In this document: piece after piece, positions 31,751-40,730 of the stretch
How positions within the stretch are numbered: the stretch's first letter is position 1
Layout: each line of letters begins with the position of its first letter
Assembly: GCF_043555975.1 (NCBI RefSeq)
Contig: NZ_JBIGIA010000005.1
Span: 124,001-188,000 of the forward strand
Length of the DNA stretch: 64,000 nucleotides
Source: Pelomonas nitida
GTDB lineage: Bacteria; Pseudomonadota; Gammaproteobacteria; Burkholderiales; Burkholderiaceae_C
Direction of reading: 5' to 3'
Notes under the pieces: generated by a model
What the model was told of the DNA's origin: nothing
The model's input: the letters and a program-made list of their open reading frames with translations, nothing else
Database searches by the model: none
Program-made: the position numbers and the translations under genes

Positions 31751-33214
31751 TCAGCGATGGGGCTGCAGGTGGTGGCTGACATGCTCGTGGCGGTTGGTCA
31801 GCAGCTGCGGCGCGAGCGACCCCACCACCATGCCAACCAGCGCCGCCAACAGCCCGGCGAGCTGGCCCGGGAACAGCTCGCCCCAGGTCGTGACCTGCGG
31901 GAAGAAGGCCACCCAGACGGCGATGCCGGCAAAGATCGAGAAAATGGCGCCCTGCGTCGTGGCGCGCTGCCAGTACAGGCCGAACACCAGCGGCACGAAG
32001 GCCGCCACCAGCGTGACCTGGTAGGCCGCGCTGACGAGGTCGTAGATGGACGTGCCCTGCAGCGCGATGGCGTAGGCCAGCACCGCGAAGGCGAAGATCA
32101 CCAGCGTCACGCGCATGGCCACGAGCGACTGCTTGTCGCTCATGCCGGGGCGGATCTGCTTGAGGATGTTCTCGACAAAGCTGGTCGTCGGCGCGAGCAG
32201 CGTGGCCGACGACGTGCTCTTGATGGCCGACAGCAGCGCACCGAAGAACAGGATCTGCATGAACAGCGGCATGTGGCCCATGACGAAGCTGGGCAGCACG
32301 CGCTGGTAGTCGTTCTGGGCCAGCTCCAGCGCCTTGTCACCCATCACGGCCACGGCCGCCAGCACGATGAACATGGGCACGAAGGCGAACGCGATGTAGC
32401 TGAAGCCGCCGATCATGGCGCCACGCCGCGCCGTCTTGGCATCCTTGGCGGACATGACGCGCTGGAACACGTCCTGCTGCGGGATGGAGCCCAGCATCAT
32501 CGTCAGGCCCGAGCCGATGAACATGGCCAGTTCGGTGAAGCTGGGGTTGGGCAGGAAGCGCCCCAGGTCGCGGCTTTGCGCCAGCGCGAGCACCTTGTCG
32601 GTCCCGCCGGCGAGGTCGGCGGCAAAGACCGCGATGACGCCCAGGCCCAGCACCAGCACGATCATCTGGATGAAGTCCGTCCAGGCCACCGCCAGAAAGC
32701 CGCCGATGACGACATACACCAGCACCGCCAGCAGGCCAACGATCATGCCGGTCTGCGGGCTCATGGCGCCGTCGGTCAGGATGTTGAACACCAGCCCCAG
32801 CGCAGTGACCTGCGCGGCCACCCAGCCCAGGTAGCTCAGGATGATGGCCAGCGAGCAGAAGATCTCGACGCCCTTGCCGAAGCGCTGGCGATAGAAGTCG
32901 CCGATGGTCAGCAGGTTCTTCTGATAGAGCCGCGCCGCAAAGAACGCGCCCACCAGCACCAGACACAGGCCGGCGCCGAACGGGTCTTCAACGACAGCGC
33001 CCAGGCCGCCCTGCACGAACTTGGCCGGCAGGCCCATGACGGTCTCGGCGCCGAACCAGGTCGCGAACGTCGTCGTGACGACCATGATCAGCGGCAGGCT
33101 GCGGCCGGCCACGGCGAAGTCCGAGGTGTTCTTGACCCGTGTGCCCGCCCACACACCGATGCCCAGCGTGCCGAGCAGGTAGAGCACGACGAAAACGATC
33201 AGCGTGGTGTTCAT
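31751..33214 (-). CDS. Sodium:solute symporter family transporter
   Basis: Integral inner-membrane protein of the SSS (solute:sodium symporter) family, 487 residues with about 13 hydrophobic helices. Landmarks are the N-terminal VAGRSLPLIMVVTTTFATWF segment, AETVMGLPAKF, the TM4-6 region GWVAAQVTALGLVF, the GSIPQQDVFQRVMSAKDAKT loop, and SAIKSTSSATLLAPTTSF. The Ser/Thr-rich stretch in that last helix is expected to contribute to the sodium site. A histidine-rich tail (HEHVSHHLQPHR) ends the protein. The substrate cannot be told from sequence; the gene sits alone between ubiB and the fmdB pair. Confidence 0.9.
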   Translation of the reverse strand: MNTTLIVFVVLYLLGTLGIGVWAGTRVKNTSDFAVAGRSLPLIMVVTTTFATWFGAETVMGLPAKFVQGGLGAVVEDPFGAGLCLVLVGAFFAARLYQKNLLTIGDFYRQRFGKGVEIFCSLAIILSYLGWVAAQVTALGLVFNILTDGAMSPQTGMIVGLLAVLVYVVIGGFLAVAWTDFIQMIVLVLGLGVIAVFAADLAGGTDKVLALAQSRDLGRFLPNPSFTELAMFIGSGLTMMLGSIPQQDVFQRVMSAKDAKTARRGAMIGGFSYIAFAFVPMFIVLAAVAVMGDKALELAQNDYQRVLPSFVMGHMPLFMQILFFGALLSAIKSTSSATLLAPTTSFVENILKQIRPGMSDKQSLVAMRVTLVIFAFAVLAYAIALQGTSIYDLVSAAYQVTLVAAFVPLVFGLYWQRATTQGAIFSIFAGIAVWVAFFPQVTTWGELFPGQLAGLLAALVGMVVGSLAPQLLTNRHEHVSHHLQPHR

Positions 33215-33280
33215 GGACGTCAGAACGGGTGAGACCAGAAAAATTGGCGCGGATTATGAAGGCGCCCCGGCCAGCCCTCG

Positions 33281-34843
33281 CTAGAGGGCGGAACCGAAAA
33301 AGCGCAGCGCCAGCGACGCAAGACCGATGCCCAGCGCAAAGCCCGCCGCGCCCCACAGCAAGCCCGACAGCAGCCGGTTGGTGCTGCGCAGCTCGCGCAC
33401 CAGCGCGCGCATGTCGGCATCGCCACCTCGCTGCGCCTGGGCCTTCAGTGCGTCGTGCAGCAGGCGCGGCAGCTCGGGCAGCAGCTGCGCAAAACGCGGC
33501 GCCTCCTTCTGCAGCTGCTTGGTCAGCGCGGGCCAGCCGACCTGCTCGTTCATCCAGCGCTCCAGGAAGGGCTTGGCCGTGGCCCAGAGGTCCAGCTCCG
33601 GGTCCAGCTGGCGGCCCAGGCCTTCCACGTTGAGCAGCGTCTTTTGCAGCAGCACCAGCTGCGGCTGGATCTCGACGTTGAAGCGGCGCGAGGTCTGGAA
33701 CAGCCGCATCAGCACCTGGCCCAGCGAGATGTCCTTCAGCGGCCGGTCGAAATGAGGCTCGCAGACGGCGCGAACGGCACTCTCCAGCGCATCGACGCGC
33801 GTCTCGGGCGGCACCCAGCCGGAGGCGATGTGCAGCTCGGCGACGCGCTTGTAATCACGCTGGAAGAAGGCAATGAAGTTCTGCGCCAGGTAGTCCTTGT
33901 CCACCTCGGTCAGCGTGCCGATGATGCCGAAGTCCAGCGCGATGTAGCGCCCGAACGTCTCCGGCGCCAGGCTCACCTGGATGTTGCCGGGGTGCATGTC
34001 GGCGTGGAAGAAGCCGTCGCGGAAGACCTGCGTGAAGAAGATGGTCACGCCGTCGCGGGCCAGCTTCTTGATGTCGATGCCGGCCGCCTCCAGCGCAGGG
34101 CGGTGCGAGATGGGCACGCCCTTCATGCGCTCCATGACGATGACCTCGGGGCTGCACAAGTCCCAGTGCATCTCGGGCACCATGATGAGGTCCAGGCTGG
34201 CCATGTTGCGGCGCAGCTGGGCGGCGTTGGCAGCCTCGCGGACGAGATCCAGCTCGTCGTGCAGGTACATGTCGAACTCGGCCACCACCTCGCGCGGCTT
34301 CAGCCGCCGGCCGTCGACGGACGCACGCTCCACCCAGATGGCCACGCGCCGCATCAGCGCGAGGTCATCGTCGATGACGTCGAGCATGCCCGGGCGCAGC
34401 ACCTTGACCGCCACCTCGCGGCCATCTTTCAGCGTAGCGAAATGCACCTGCGCAATGCTCGCGCTGGCGACCGGCTCGGCGTCGAAGCTGGCGAACAGCT
34501 CTTCCAGCGGCCGGCCGAACGCCCGTTCGACCAGTTGACGAGACAGGGCCGCCGAAAACGGCGGCACGCGGTCCTGCAGCTTGGCCAGCTCCTGCGCGAC
34601 ATCGGCCGGCAGCAGGTCGCGCCGCGTCGACAGCACCTGCCCGAATTTCACGAAGATGGGGCCCAGACGCTCCAAAGCGAGGCGCAGACGCACGCCACGG
34701 GGCTCCTGCCAACGGCGCCCGAGCCGCGTGAAACGCCTCAGAACCTGAAAACGGCGACGCCGTAACCCGGAGAGGGCCAGGTCATCGAGCCCGAAGCGCC
34801 AGAACGTCCACAGAATGAACAGCAGCCGGGAGACAAACCTCAT
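33281..34843 (-). CDS. ubiB: UbiB, ubiquinone biosynthesis atypical kinase/ATPase
   Basis: ABC1/ADCK-like protein needed for aerobic ubiquinone synthesis, 520 residues. The signature KxGQ-type motif is in GPIFVKFGQVLSTRRDLLP, followed by QELAKLQDRVPPF, the Ala-rich nucleotide loop VASASIAQVHFATLKDGREV, the catalytic-side HADMHPGNI and the metal site ALDFGIIGTL. A hydrophobic C-terminal anchor (SGLLWGAAGFALGIGLASLA) puts it in the inner membrane. Its ATG overlaps the ubiJ stop by four bases, so the pair is coupled. The usual partner ubiE is not in the window. Confidence 0.96.
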   Translation of the reverse strand: MRFVSRLLFILWTFWRFGLDDLALSGLRRRRFQVLRRFTRLGRRWQEPRGVRLRLALERLGPIFVKFGQVLSTRRDLLPADVAQELAKLQDRVPPFSAALSRQLVERAFGRPLEELFASFDAEPVASASIAQVHFATLKDGREVAVKVLRPGMLDVIDDDLALMRRVAIWVERASVDGRRLKPREVVAEFDMYLHDELDLVREAANAAQLRRNMASLDLIMVPEMHWDLCSPEVIVMERMKGVPISHRPALEAAGIDIKKLARDGVTIFFTQVFRDGFFHADMHPGNIQVSLAPETFGRYIALDFGIIGTLTEVDKDYLAQNFIAFFQRDYKRVAELHIASGWVPPETRVDALESAVRAVCEPHFDRPLKDISLGQVLMRLFQTSRRFNVEIQPQLVLLQKTLLNVEGLGRQLDPELDLWATAKPFLERWMNEQVGWPALTKQLQKEAPRFAQLLPELPRLLHDALKAQAQRGGDADMRALVRELRSTNRLLSGLLWGAAGFALGIGLASLALRFFGSAL

Positions 34844-35376
34844 GCGCCGCTACCGGCCATCTTGGGCGCAAACCGTGCCACCGTGCCCGACAGCGCCTGC
34901 CGCACCGCACGGCCGAACTGCGCCAGCTGACGCGCCGGCAGCGGGCCGACGACGCCGGCCAGGTCGTCCTCGATGTCCCAGCGCAGGTTGTCCATCAACC
35001 AGTGGACCTCGCCGGCGAAAGCGGCATCTCCCTGCACGCTGACGGCCGGCGGCTCGCCACTCAAGGCGCCCAAGGCCAGGCGAGCCGGGTTGCTGGCGTC
35101 GATCTCGATGCGCATGCCGCCCGCGCCGGGCGGCGGCACTTCCAGCCGTTCGAACAGACCGGCAGGCGTGACGCCCAGGATCAGGTCCGGCACCGGCGGC
35201 AACAGCGCCGGCCAGCCCGCCAGATGCACCACCAGCCCCCGCCCCGCCTGGAGTTTCAGCCGCTGCGCGGCGATGGGTTCTCTCGAAACGACATGGTTGA
35301 TCAGCAACACCAGTCGATCTTGCAGGGCCGGCATCAACAGCGGCGACAGGGAGGGCAAAGGCCAGGGGGCAGACAT
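34840..35376 (-). CDS. ubiJ: UbiJ, SCP2-domain ubiquinone biosynthesis accessory factor
   Basis: Soluble lipid-binding accessory protein of the Ubi complex. About 178 residues, with an N-terminal SCP2-like domain (LLINHVVSREPIAAQRLKLQ, LVVHLAGWPALLPPVPDLIL) and a C-terminal amphipathic part (LMDNLRWDIEDDLAGVVGPL). I use the ATG at 35376 (MSAPWPLPSLSPLL); upstream in-frame sequence up to 35433 has no family similarity. Coupling to ubiB by an ATGA overlap supports the assignment. The TACAAT string just upstream on the minus strand (35384-35389) could be a -10 element, but no good -35 sits at the right distance. Confidence 0.9.
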   Translation of the reverse strand: MSAPWPLPSLSPLLMPALQDRLVLLINHVVSREPIAAQRLKLQAGRGLVVHLAGWPALLPPVPDLILGVTPAGLFERLEVPPPGAGGMRIEIDASNPARLALGALSGEPPAVSVQGDAAFAGEVHWLMDNLRWDIEDDLAGVVGPLPARQLAQFGRAVRQALSGTVARFAPKMAGSGA

Positions 35377-35500
35377 GCGCTTGATTGTAGGCAGGGGACC
35401 TTGAACAGGGGACCCCTGCTCATCAGCTGTCAAATTTGTTGATGGAGAATCCGGTTCGCTTTTTGCAAGTCACTGCCTACCCAGGCCACCCACAATCAAG

Positions 35501-36889
35501 ATGTTCGAGGATCGCAGCTACAAAAGGACGTTCTACAGCGCGCCGCAGTCTGTCGAGTCGCTGATTGCCGCCTTCCTGGAACCCGGCATCATCGTTCTGA
35601 GCTTCCTGCTCGTGAACGGCCATTTCGAAGAGCAGGTCATGCGCCCGACGCTGACCTTGTGCCTGCTCATCTTCGCGCTCACCTTCCCGGGCCGGAACCG
35701 GTTCAACGACCACCCGGCCAGTGCGCTGGTGGACGTGATCTCCTCCTGGCTGATGCTGCTGGGCATCCTGCTGCTGTGCGGCTACGCCACGACGAGCCTG
35801 CACTACTTCGAAAACGAGGTGCTGATCTGGTGGGCCGTCATCACGCCCGTCGCCCAGATCGCCGCCATCGAGCTCGGCCGCCGCGTGCAGCGCTGGCGCG
35901 CCAGCGACCCCAGCGCACGGCGAACGGCCGTCATCGTCGGCGCCGGCCCGCTCGGCCACAAGGTGACACGCGCGCTGCGCGACGGCCAGGGCGTCATCTG
36001 CCTGGGCTATTTCGACGACCGCAGCCAGGAGCGCCTGCACCCCGATGCCGGCACGGAGCTGCTGGGGCCGCTGCACAAGCTCAGCGAGTTCGTGCGCGAG
36101 AAGGGCGTGCGCGAGGTCTACATCACGCTGCCGCTCGGCTCGCAACCACGCATCGTCGAGCTGCTCGAGCAGGTGCAGGGCACCACCGCCTCGCTGTTCT
36201 TCGTGCCCGACGTGTTCGGCATCAGCATCATCCAGGGCCGCCTACAGGACCTCAGCGGCGTGCCGGTCGTGGGCATCTGCGAAACCCCGTTCACCGGCAC
36301 CAATCAGCTGATGAAGCGCATCAGCGACATCGTGCTCGCATCCATCATCCTGGTGCTGATCTCGCCCATCCTGCTGATGCTGGCCATCGGCGTGAAGCTC
36401 AGCTCGCCGGGGCCCGTCATCTTCAAGCAACGCCGCAACGGGCTGGATGGCGAAGAGATCATCGTCTACAAGTTCCGCTCGATGCGCGCGCAGGACAACG
36501 GCGCCGTCGTCAAGCAGGCCACCAAGGGCGACTCACGCATCACGCCGTTCGGCGCGTTCATCCGCCGCACGTCGCTCGACGAGCTGCCGCAGTTCGTCAA
36601 CGTGCTGCAGGGCCGCATGAGCATCGTCGGGCCGCGCCCGCACGCCGTCGCTCACAACGAGCAATACCGCCAGCTCATCAAGGCCTACATGGTGCGCCAC
36701 AAGGTCAAGCCGGGGATCACCGGCTGGGCCCAGGTCAACGGCCTGCGGGGCGAGACCGAAACCATCGAGAAGATGGCCGCACGCGTTGAATACGATCTGG
36801 AATACCTGCGCAACTGGTCGCTGGCCCTCGACCTGCAGATCATCCTGCGCACGGTCAGGCTGGTGGTGTTCGACCGTCATGCCTACTGA
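35501..36889 (+). CDS. Undecaprenyl-phosphate glycosyl-1-phosphate transferase (polyisoprenyl-P initiating enzyme)
   Basis: Starts polysaccharide repeat-unit assembly by moving a sugar-1-phosphate, usually glucose or galactose, onto undecaprenyl phosphate. The 462 residues have four N-terminal membrane helices, a CoA-binding-like central domain (AVIVGAGPLGHKVTRALRDG), a fifth helix (IVLASIILVLISPILLMLAI) and the bacterial sugar transferase domain with VIFKQRRNGLDGEEIIVYKF, RRTSLDELPQFVNVLQGRMS, VGPRPHA and GITGWAQVNGLRG. This is the WcaJ/WbaP layout. It opens the plus-strand sugar cluster and overlaps the following EpsL-like gene by 11 bases. Sugar specificity is not readable. Confidence 0.94.
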   Translation: MFEDRSYKRTFYSAPQSVESLIAAFLEPGIIVLSFLLVNGHFEEQVMRPTLTLCLLIFALTFPGRNRFNDHPASALVDVISSWLMLLGILLLCGYATTSLHYFENEVLIWWAVITPVAQIAAIELGRRVQRWRASDPSARRTAVIVGAGPLGHKVTRALRDGQGVICLGYFDDRSQERLHPDAGTELLGPLHKLSEFVREKGVREVYITLPLGSQPRIVELLEQVQGTTASLFFVPDVFGISIIQGRLQDLSGVPVVGICETPFTGTNQLMKRISDIVLASIILVLISPILLMLAIGVKLSSPGPVIFKQRRNGLDGEEIIVYKFRSMRAQDNGAVVKQATKGDSRITPFGAFIRRTSLDELPQFVNVLQGRMSIVGPRPHAVAHNEQYRQLIKAYMVRHKVKPGITGWAQVNGLRGETETIEKMAARVEYDLEYLRNWSLALDLQIILRTVRLVVFDRHAY

Positions 36890-38120
36890 GACCTCCCTCC
36901 CCCTCCGTCGACTCTCCCTCCTCATCGCGTCGCTGCTCGCGACCTGGGCGCCGGCCAGTCACGCGCAAACCGACGACACGACGCCGTTCTATGTGGGCGG
37001 TTCGCTGGGTCTCACCCACGTCGCCAACGTCTACCGCACCAGCAACGCCCCCAACAGCGACACGGTCACGACCGCCGCGCTGCTCGGCGGCATCGACCAG
37101 CGACTGGGCCGCCAGCACGTGACGCTGGACGGCTCGCTGCAGGACAACCGCTACAGCACCAACAGCGATCTCAATTACCGCGCCTACAACGTGCGCGCCG
37201 CACTGGACTGGCAAACGGTGGGCAATTTGTCGGGCGTGCTCAGTGCGAAGTCCGACCGCACGATGGCCGAGTTCAACACCAGCAGCGTCGCGCAGGTGTT
37301 CAATAAGAACATCGTGACCAACGACGAGTACCAGGCGCTGGCGCGGCTGGGCGTCGCCACCCGCTACACGCTGGAGGCCGGCTGGACCCATCAGAACCGC
37401 GACTACACCGCTTGGCAGTACGAGCAACTGGTGTTCAGCCAGAACACCGCCCAGCTGGGCGTCTACGCCACGCCGGCCGGCAATGTGCGGCTGGGCCTGG
37501 TGGGCCGCCACACGACCGGCAGCAACCCGCGCTACCCGGACGGCCAAGGCCTGCAGCTCATCGATGGCGAGATCCGGCCGACCACGTCACCCAACGACTA
37601 CACCCGCGACGACCTCGACTTCACCACGCGCTGGAGCGTCGGCGGGTACAGCACGGTCAACACCCGCATCAGCCGCAGCCGCAAGCGCAACAGCCTGGAT
37701 CTGCTGCGTGATTTCACCAGCACGACCGGCTCCATCGGTTGGGACTGGCGGCCTACGGCCAAGCTGCAGGTCAATGCCCAGTACGCCCGAGACACCGGGC
37801 AGGAAACCATGGTGCAGAACTCGGAACTCAACCGCGTCTACACCACGTGGCAGCTGAGCACGACCTATGCACTGACGGGCAAGCTCAGCCTCAACGCCAA
37901 GGCAAGCAACAACCGCGCGACGCGCAGCCGCGACGCCGGCAACGCACCCAGCGACGCCCTGGACGACACCCGCAGCTACACGCTGGGCCTGCGCTGGGCC
38001 TTCTCGCGCGGCCTCAGCCTCAGCTGCCAGTACGACCACGTCAATCGCGACAACAGCCTGTCGACCTACGTCTACACCGCCAGCAGCTATGGCTGCACGG
38101 GCCAGGCGATCTTTTTCTGA
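36879..38120 (+). CDS. EpsL-like outer-membrane beta-barrel exopolysaccharide protein
   Basis: 413 residues from the ATG at 36879, which overlaps the preceding gene by 11 bases (ATGCCTACTGA). A signal peptide (LLIASLLATWAPASHAQ) is followed by alternating polar/hydrophobic strands rich in Arg, Asn, Thr and Tyr, and the protein ends in a short strand closing with Phe (GQAIFF), the usual barrel-terminal signal. This resembles XrtB/PEP-CTERM-associated EpsL and BBP2 barrel proteins found in betaproteobacterial exopolysaccharide loci. A role in secretion or assembly of the polymer is inferred from family and context. No exosortase gene lies in the window. Confidence 0.82.
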   Translation: MPTETSLPLRRLSLLIASLLATWAPASHAQTDDTTPFYVGGSLGLTHVANVYRTSNAPNSDTVTTAALLGGIDQRLGRQHVTLDGSLQDNRYSTNSDLNYRAYNVRAALDWQTVGNLSGVLSAKSDRTMAEFNTSSVAQVFNKNIVTNDEYQALARLGVATRYTLEAGWTHQNRDYTAWQYEQLVFSQNTAQLGVYATPAGNVRLGLVGRHTTGSNPRYPDGQGLQLIDGEIRPTTSPNDYTRDDLDFTTRWSVGGYSTVNTRISRSRKRNSLDLLRDFTSTTGSIGWDWRPTAKLQVNAQYARDTGQETMVQNSELNRVYTTWQLSTTYALTGKLSLNAKASNNRATRSRDAGNAPSDALDDTRSYTLGLRWAFSRGLSLSCQYDHVNRDNSLSTYVYTASSYGCTGQAIFF

Positions 38121-38141
38121 CCCTCTTCTTCGGACCATCCG

Positions 38142-39155
38142 ATGACCACCGTCCTGCTCACCGGCGCGGCCGGCTACATCGCCTCCCACACCTGGCTCGC
38201 CCTGCAGCAGGCCGGGTATCGCGTCGTGGGCGTCGACAACTTCAGCAACAGCTCGCCGCGCGTGCTCGAGCGCCTGGCCGAGCTGGCCACGGCGCCCATC
38301 GAATTCGAGCGCGGCGATGTGGGTGACGCGGCCCAGCTGGACGAAATCTTCGACCGCTACCGGCCAGAGGCCGTCGTGCACTTCGCCGCCTACAAGGCCG
38401 TCGGCGAGTCCGTCAGCCAGCCGCTCGCCTACTACCGCAACAACCTTGGCGGCCTCGTCAACACCTGCGAGACGATGAAGCGCCACAGCTGCCGGCGCAT
38501 CGTCTTCAGCTCCAGCGCGACCGTCTACGGCGCACCCGAGCAGTTGCCACTGCGCGAAGACGCCCCCACGTCGGCGACCAACCCTTACGGCGCCACCAAG
38601 CTGATGGGCGAGCAGATCCTGCGCGACGTCGGCGTGGCCGACCCGGCTTGGCAGACGGCTTGCCTGCGCTATTTCAACCCGGTCGGCGCCCATGAGAGCG
38701 GCCGCATCGGCGAAGACCCCCGCGGCACGCCCAACAACCTGATGCCCTACGTCGCCCAGGTGGCCGTCGGCCGGCGCGAGAAGCTCTCGGTGTTCGGCAA
38801 CGACTACCCCACGCCCGACGGCACCGGCGTGCGCGACTACATCCACGTCACCGACCTGGCCGAAGGCCATGTCGCCGCGCTGCGCCGCCTGCTGGACCAC
38901 CCCGGCTCGCTGACGGTCAATCTCGGCACCGGCCAGGGCTACAGCGTGCTGGATCTCGTGCGCGCCTACGAGGCAGCCAGCGGCCGCCCCGTGCCCTATG
39001 ACATAGTCGCGCGCCGCGCGGGCGACGTGGCGGCCTGCTGGGCCGATCCGGCGCTGGCGCGCGAGCTGCTCGGCTGGTCCGCCAAGCTTGACCTCGCCCG
39101 CATGTGCGAGGACAGCTGGCGCTGGCAGCACAGCAATCCCCAGGGTTTCGAATAA
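38142..39155 (+). CDS. galE: UDP-glucose 4-epimerase
   Basis: Short-chain dehydrogenase-type epimerase interconverting UDP-glucose and UDP-galactose. The Rossmann motif is GAAGYIASHTWLALQQAGY; the usual GxxGYIGSH has Ala in place of the third Gly region (YIASH). Further landmarks are VVHFAAYKAVGESVSQPL, the SSSATVYG strand, catalytic Tyr and Lys in NPYGATK, and CLRYFNPVGAHESGRIGEDP, which is specific to the GalE branch. At 337 residues the length is normal. It lies 21 bases after the EpsL-like gene and four before manC, in one likely transcript. Confidence 0.95.
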   Translation: MTTVLLTGAAGYIASHTWLALQQAGYRVVGVDNFSNSSPRVLERLAELATAPIEFERGDVGDAAQLDEIFDRYRPEAVVHFAAYKAVGESVSQPLAYYRNNLGGLVNTCETMKRHSCRRIVFSSSATVYGAPEQLPLREDAPTSATNPYGATKLMGEQILRDVGVADPAWQTACLRYFNPVGAHESGRIGEDPRGTPNNLMPYVAQVAVGRREKLSVFGNDYPTPDGTGVRDYIHVTDLAEGHVAALRRLLDHPGSLTVNLGTGQGYSVLDLVRAYEAASGRPVPYDIVARRAGDVAACWADPALARELLGWSAKLDLARMCEDSWRWQHSNPQGFE

Positions 39156-39159
39156 CGAG

Positions 39160-40614
39160 ATGCAAAGCACCATGGCTTCCAAGATTTCTGTTCTCCCCGT
39201 CATCATGGCCGGCGGCTCCGGCACGCGGCTGTGGCCGCTGTCGCGTGCGGGCTACCCCAAGCAATTCCTGGTGCTGTCAGGCAATGAAAGCCTGTTCCAG
39301 CTGGCCGCGCGTCGGCTGGCGGCACTCGCCTCGGCGGAGTTCGACCTGGCCGGCCCCTGCATCGTCGGCAACGACGAGCACCGCTTCCTCGTGCTGGACC
39401 AGTTGCGCGAGACCGGCCTGGAGCCCAGCAGCGTGCTGCTGGAACCGCTGGGCCGCAACACCGCGCCGGCACTGACGCTGGCCGCCCTGGCGGCGCTGGA
39501 AGGCGGCGACGACCCCGTCCTCGTCGTCACACCGGCCGACCAGACCGTCACGAACGGTGCCGCCTTCACCGCGGCGCTGCAGAGCGCCGTCCGCACTGCT
39601 GCGGACGGCGGCATCACCATCCTGGGCATCACGCCGGACCGCCCCGAGACCGGCTACGGCTACATCCGCACGCAGGCCGATGCTGCCGGCCTGGCGGTGG
39701 CGCAGTTCGTCGAAAAGCCCAACCTCGAGACCGCCCAGCGTTATCTCGCCGAAGGCGGCTACTACTGGAACAGCGGCATGTTCGTGCTGCGCGCCAGCGC
39801 CTGGGTGAAGGCGCTGGAGCGCTTCCGCCCTGACATCCTCGCAGCCACCCGTGCCGCCTGGGCCGCCCGCAAGACCGACGCCAAGTTCGTGCGGCCGGGC
39901 AAGGCGGAGTTCGCTGCCGTGCCGAGTGAGTCTGTCGACTACGCCGTCATGGAGCGCTGCCCGGGCACCGACATCCCGCTGCGCATGGTGGCGCTGGATG
40001 CCGGCTGGAACGACCTGGGCGCCTGGGAAGCGGTCTGGCAAGTCGCGGACAAGGACGAAGCCGGCAACGCCTTTGTCGGCGACGCGCTGATCGCCGACAG
40101 CAAGAACACGCTGGTGCATGCCACCAGCCGCCTGGTGGGCGTCGTCGGGCTGACCGACATCGTCGTCGTCGAGACACCCGACGCCGTGCTCGTCAGCGAC
40201 CGCGCGCGCAGCCAGGAGGTCAAGCAGATCGTCAACCGCCTGGGCGCCGAGCAGCGCGGCGAGCAGGCGCTGCATCGCAAGGTGCACCGCCCCTGGGGCT
40301 GGTACGACAGCATCGACAACGGCCCGCGCCACCAGGTCAAGCGCATCATGGTCAAGCCAGGCGCGTCTTTGAGCCTGCAGATGCACCACCACCGCGCCGA
40401 GCACTGGATCGTCGTCAGCGGCACCGCCGAGATCGTCAACGGCGACAAGACCATCCTGCTGACGGAAAACCAGTCCACCTACATCCCGCTGGGCCAGACC
40501 CACCGCCTCGCCAATCCGGGCAAGGTGCCGCTGGAGATCATCGAAGTCCAGTCCGGTTCCTATCTCGGCGAGGACGACATCGTGCGTTTCGAGGACACCT
40601 ACGGAAGGACATGA
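39160..40614 (+). CDS. manC: Mannose-1-phosphate guanylyltransferase / mannose-6-phosphate isomerase (type II)
   Basis: Bifunctional enzyme making GDP-mannose. The N-terminal nucleotidyltransferase starts MASKISVLPVIMAGGSGTRL with WPLSR just after; a further signature is QFVEKPNLETAQRYL. The C-terminal cupin isomerase half contains HRPWGWYDSIDN and SLQMHHHRAEHWIVVSGTAE. About 484 residues matches the family. The ATG at 39160 is four bases after the galE stop; an ATG four codons later (39172) is also possible. GDP-mannose implies mannose, fucose or a derivative in the polymer; no GDP-mannose dehydratase (gmd) is visible nearby, so mannose itself is the simpler reading. An intergenic spacer of about 115 bases with GC-rich inverted repeats follows. 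Confidence 0.95.
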   Translation: MQSTMASKISVLPVIMAGGSGTRLWPLSRAGYPKQFLVLSGNESLFQLAARRLAALASAEFDLAGPCIVGNDEHRFLVLDQLRETGLEPSSVLLEPLGRNTAPALTLAALAALEGGDDPVLVVTPADQTVTNGAAFTAALQSAVRTAADGGITILGITPDRPETGYGYIRTQADAAGLAVAQFVEKPNLETAQRYLAEGGYYWNSGMFVLRASAWVKALERFRPDILAATRAAWAARKTDAKFVRPGKAEFAAVPSESVDYAVMERCPGTDIPLRMVALDAGWNDLGAWEAVWQVADKDEAGNAFVGDALIADSKNTLVHATSRLVGVVGLTDIVVVETPDAVLVSDRARSQEVKQIVNRLGAEQRGEQALHRKVHRPWGWYDSIDNGPRHQVKRIMVKPGASLSLQMHHHRAEHWIVVSGTAEIVNGDKTILLTENQSTYIPLGQTHRLANPGKVPLEIIEVQSGSYLGEDDIVRFEDTYGRT

Positions 40615-40730
40615 GCCCACCCCCTACCGGCTTCGCCGGCCCCCTCAAGGGGGCGCACCCGATGGCCTGGCCAAGCCAGTTCCATGGGTGCTGCTTGGGA
40701 AGACATTAGCCTTCAACCATAGGAACTGAC